A stretch of 5,761 bases of DNA from Actinomycetota bacterium (lineage in GTDB: Bacteria > Actinomycetota > Actinomycetes > UBA12327): positions 1 through 5,761 of the forward strand of contig DPWC01000094.1 in assembly GCA_003529305.1 (NCBI GenBank), written 5' to 3'. This document shows positions 5,174 to 5,761 of the stretch, piece after piece. Made by a program: the position numbers and the translations under genes. The notes under the pieces were generated by a model. The model was not told the DNA's origin. It did no database searches and worked only from the letters and a program-made list of their open reading frames with translations. Every line of letters starts with the position of its first letter. The stretch's first letter is position 1.

Positions 5174-5761
5174 TTACTTCGAGTAGAGCTCGACGATCAG
5201 CTGCTCTTGCACCTGGGTGTCGATGTTGCCTCGCTCCGGAAGTGCGTGAACGAGGATGCGCATGCGTGTGGGGATGGCCTCAAGCCAGCCCGGAACGGTG
5301 CGCTCGCCAGCTTCGGCGCGGGCCACCACAAACGGCGTGAGGTCCACTGAGCTGGGTCGCACATCGATGATGTCGTTCTCCGTCACGCGGAAAGACGGGA
5401 TGTCGACCTTCTTGCCATTGACCTGGAAGTGGCCGTGGCGCACCAATTGGCGAGCCATGTCGCGGGACTTCGCAAAGCCCGCGCGGTACACCACATTGTC
5501 CAGGCGCGTCTCAAGGATGCGCAGCAGGTTCTCGCCGGTCTTACCGGCTTGGCGGTTGGCCTCTTCGTAGTACCCACGGAACTGCTTCTCGAGCACACCG
5601 TAAATACGCGTGGCCTTCTGCTTCTCACGAAGCTGCAGCAGGTACTCAGAGTCCTTCGAGCGTCCGCGACCATGCTGACCCGGCGGGTAGGGACGGATCT
5701 CGATCGGACACTTGGGGGAATCGCACTTGGCGCCCTTGAGGAAGAGCTTGGTCTTCTCGCG
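5174..5761 (-). CDS. rpsD: 30S ribosomal protein S4, 5' end cut by window edge
   Basis: Small-subunit protein (uS4), a primary 16S rRNA binder that nucleates assembly of the 30S body and guards decoding fidelity. The frame is open from the right edge to TAA at 5174-5176, giving 195 visible residues beginning REKTKLFLKG. Full-length S4 is about 200-210 residues, so roughly 10-20 N-terminal residues are outside. Visible parts are RPYPPGQHGRGR (23-34), SEYLLQLREKQKA (38-50), EKQFRGYYEEA (58-68) and the S4 RNA-binding domain from about 85 to 150 (TRLDNVVYRAGFAKSRDMAR, RHGHFQVNGKKVD), ending QEQLIVELYSK. Cys13 and Cys18 (CDSPKC) are the second half of a zinc-type Cys4 cluster; the first Cys pair would lie just beyond the edge. 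S4 is a known translational autoregulator in several bacteria. Confidence 0.98.
   Translation of the reverse strand, partial: REKTKLFLKGAKCDSPKCPIEIRPYPPGQHGRGRSKDSEYLLQLREKQKATRIYGVLEKQFRGYYEEANRQAGKTGENLLRILETRLDNVVYRAGFAKSRDMARQLVRHGHFQVNGKKVDIPSFRVTENDIIDVRPSSVDLTPFVVARAEAGERTVPGWLEAIPTRMRILVHALPERGNIDTQVQEQLIVELYSK

Noticed and set aside
1..5761. CRISPR array, prophage, toxin-antitoxin or defence genes
   Set aside because: No spaced repeats, no unassigned coding region and no gap over 100 bp; every gene is a known housekeeping gene.

Overview
This GC-rich window holds seven genes, all on the minus strand, packed head to tail and with both end genes cut by the window edges. In transcription order (right to left) they are rpsD (S4, 5' end missing), rpoA (RNA polymerase alpha), rplQ (L17), truA (tRNA pseudouridine synthase), rplM (L13), rpsI (S9) and glmM (phosphoglucosamine mutase, last few codons missing). 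This order, the alpha subunit N-terminus (MLIAQRPTLSEE), the long Ala/Asp/Glu-rich L17 tail, the extended S9 N-terminus and frequent GTG starts point to a high-GC Gram-positive, most likely class Actinomycetes. The S4 is of the cysteine-containing (zinc-type) form, unlike the Cys-free S4 of Streptomyces and Mycobacterium, which suggests another actinobacterial lineage. I cannot name the genus.

Layout from the right edge: rpsD ends at 5174; an 88-bp spacer with two hairpins leads to rpoA (5085-4018); a 44-bp spacer with one hairpin leads to rplQ (3973-3371); only 9 bp separate rplQ from truA (3361-2459); a 90-bp spacer with two hairpins leads to rplM (2368-1925); 42 bp separate rplM from rpsI (1882-1394); 19 bp separate rpsI from glmM (1374 to the left edge). 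No stretch over 100 bp lacks a gene, and I see no convincing promoter or intrinsic terminator, so the set probably belongs to one long transcription unit (the end of the spc/alpha ribosomal operon) whose hairpins may tune mRNA processing or translation.

The genes tie together the growth machinery: two small-subunit proteins, two large-subunit proteins, the polymerase assembly platform, a tRNA anticodon-arm modifier, and the enzyme that commits hexosamine to peptidoglycan synthesis.

This is a conserved housekeeping region and I find no new biological system. The points most worth a second look are a 12-bp perfect inverted repeat inside the 5' end of truA, a run of three glycines replacing conserved hydrophobic residues in the GlmM phosphate-binding loop (possibly a sequence error), and the hairpins in or at four of the intercistronic junctions.
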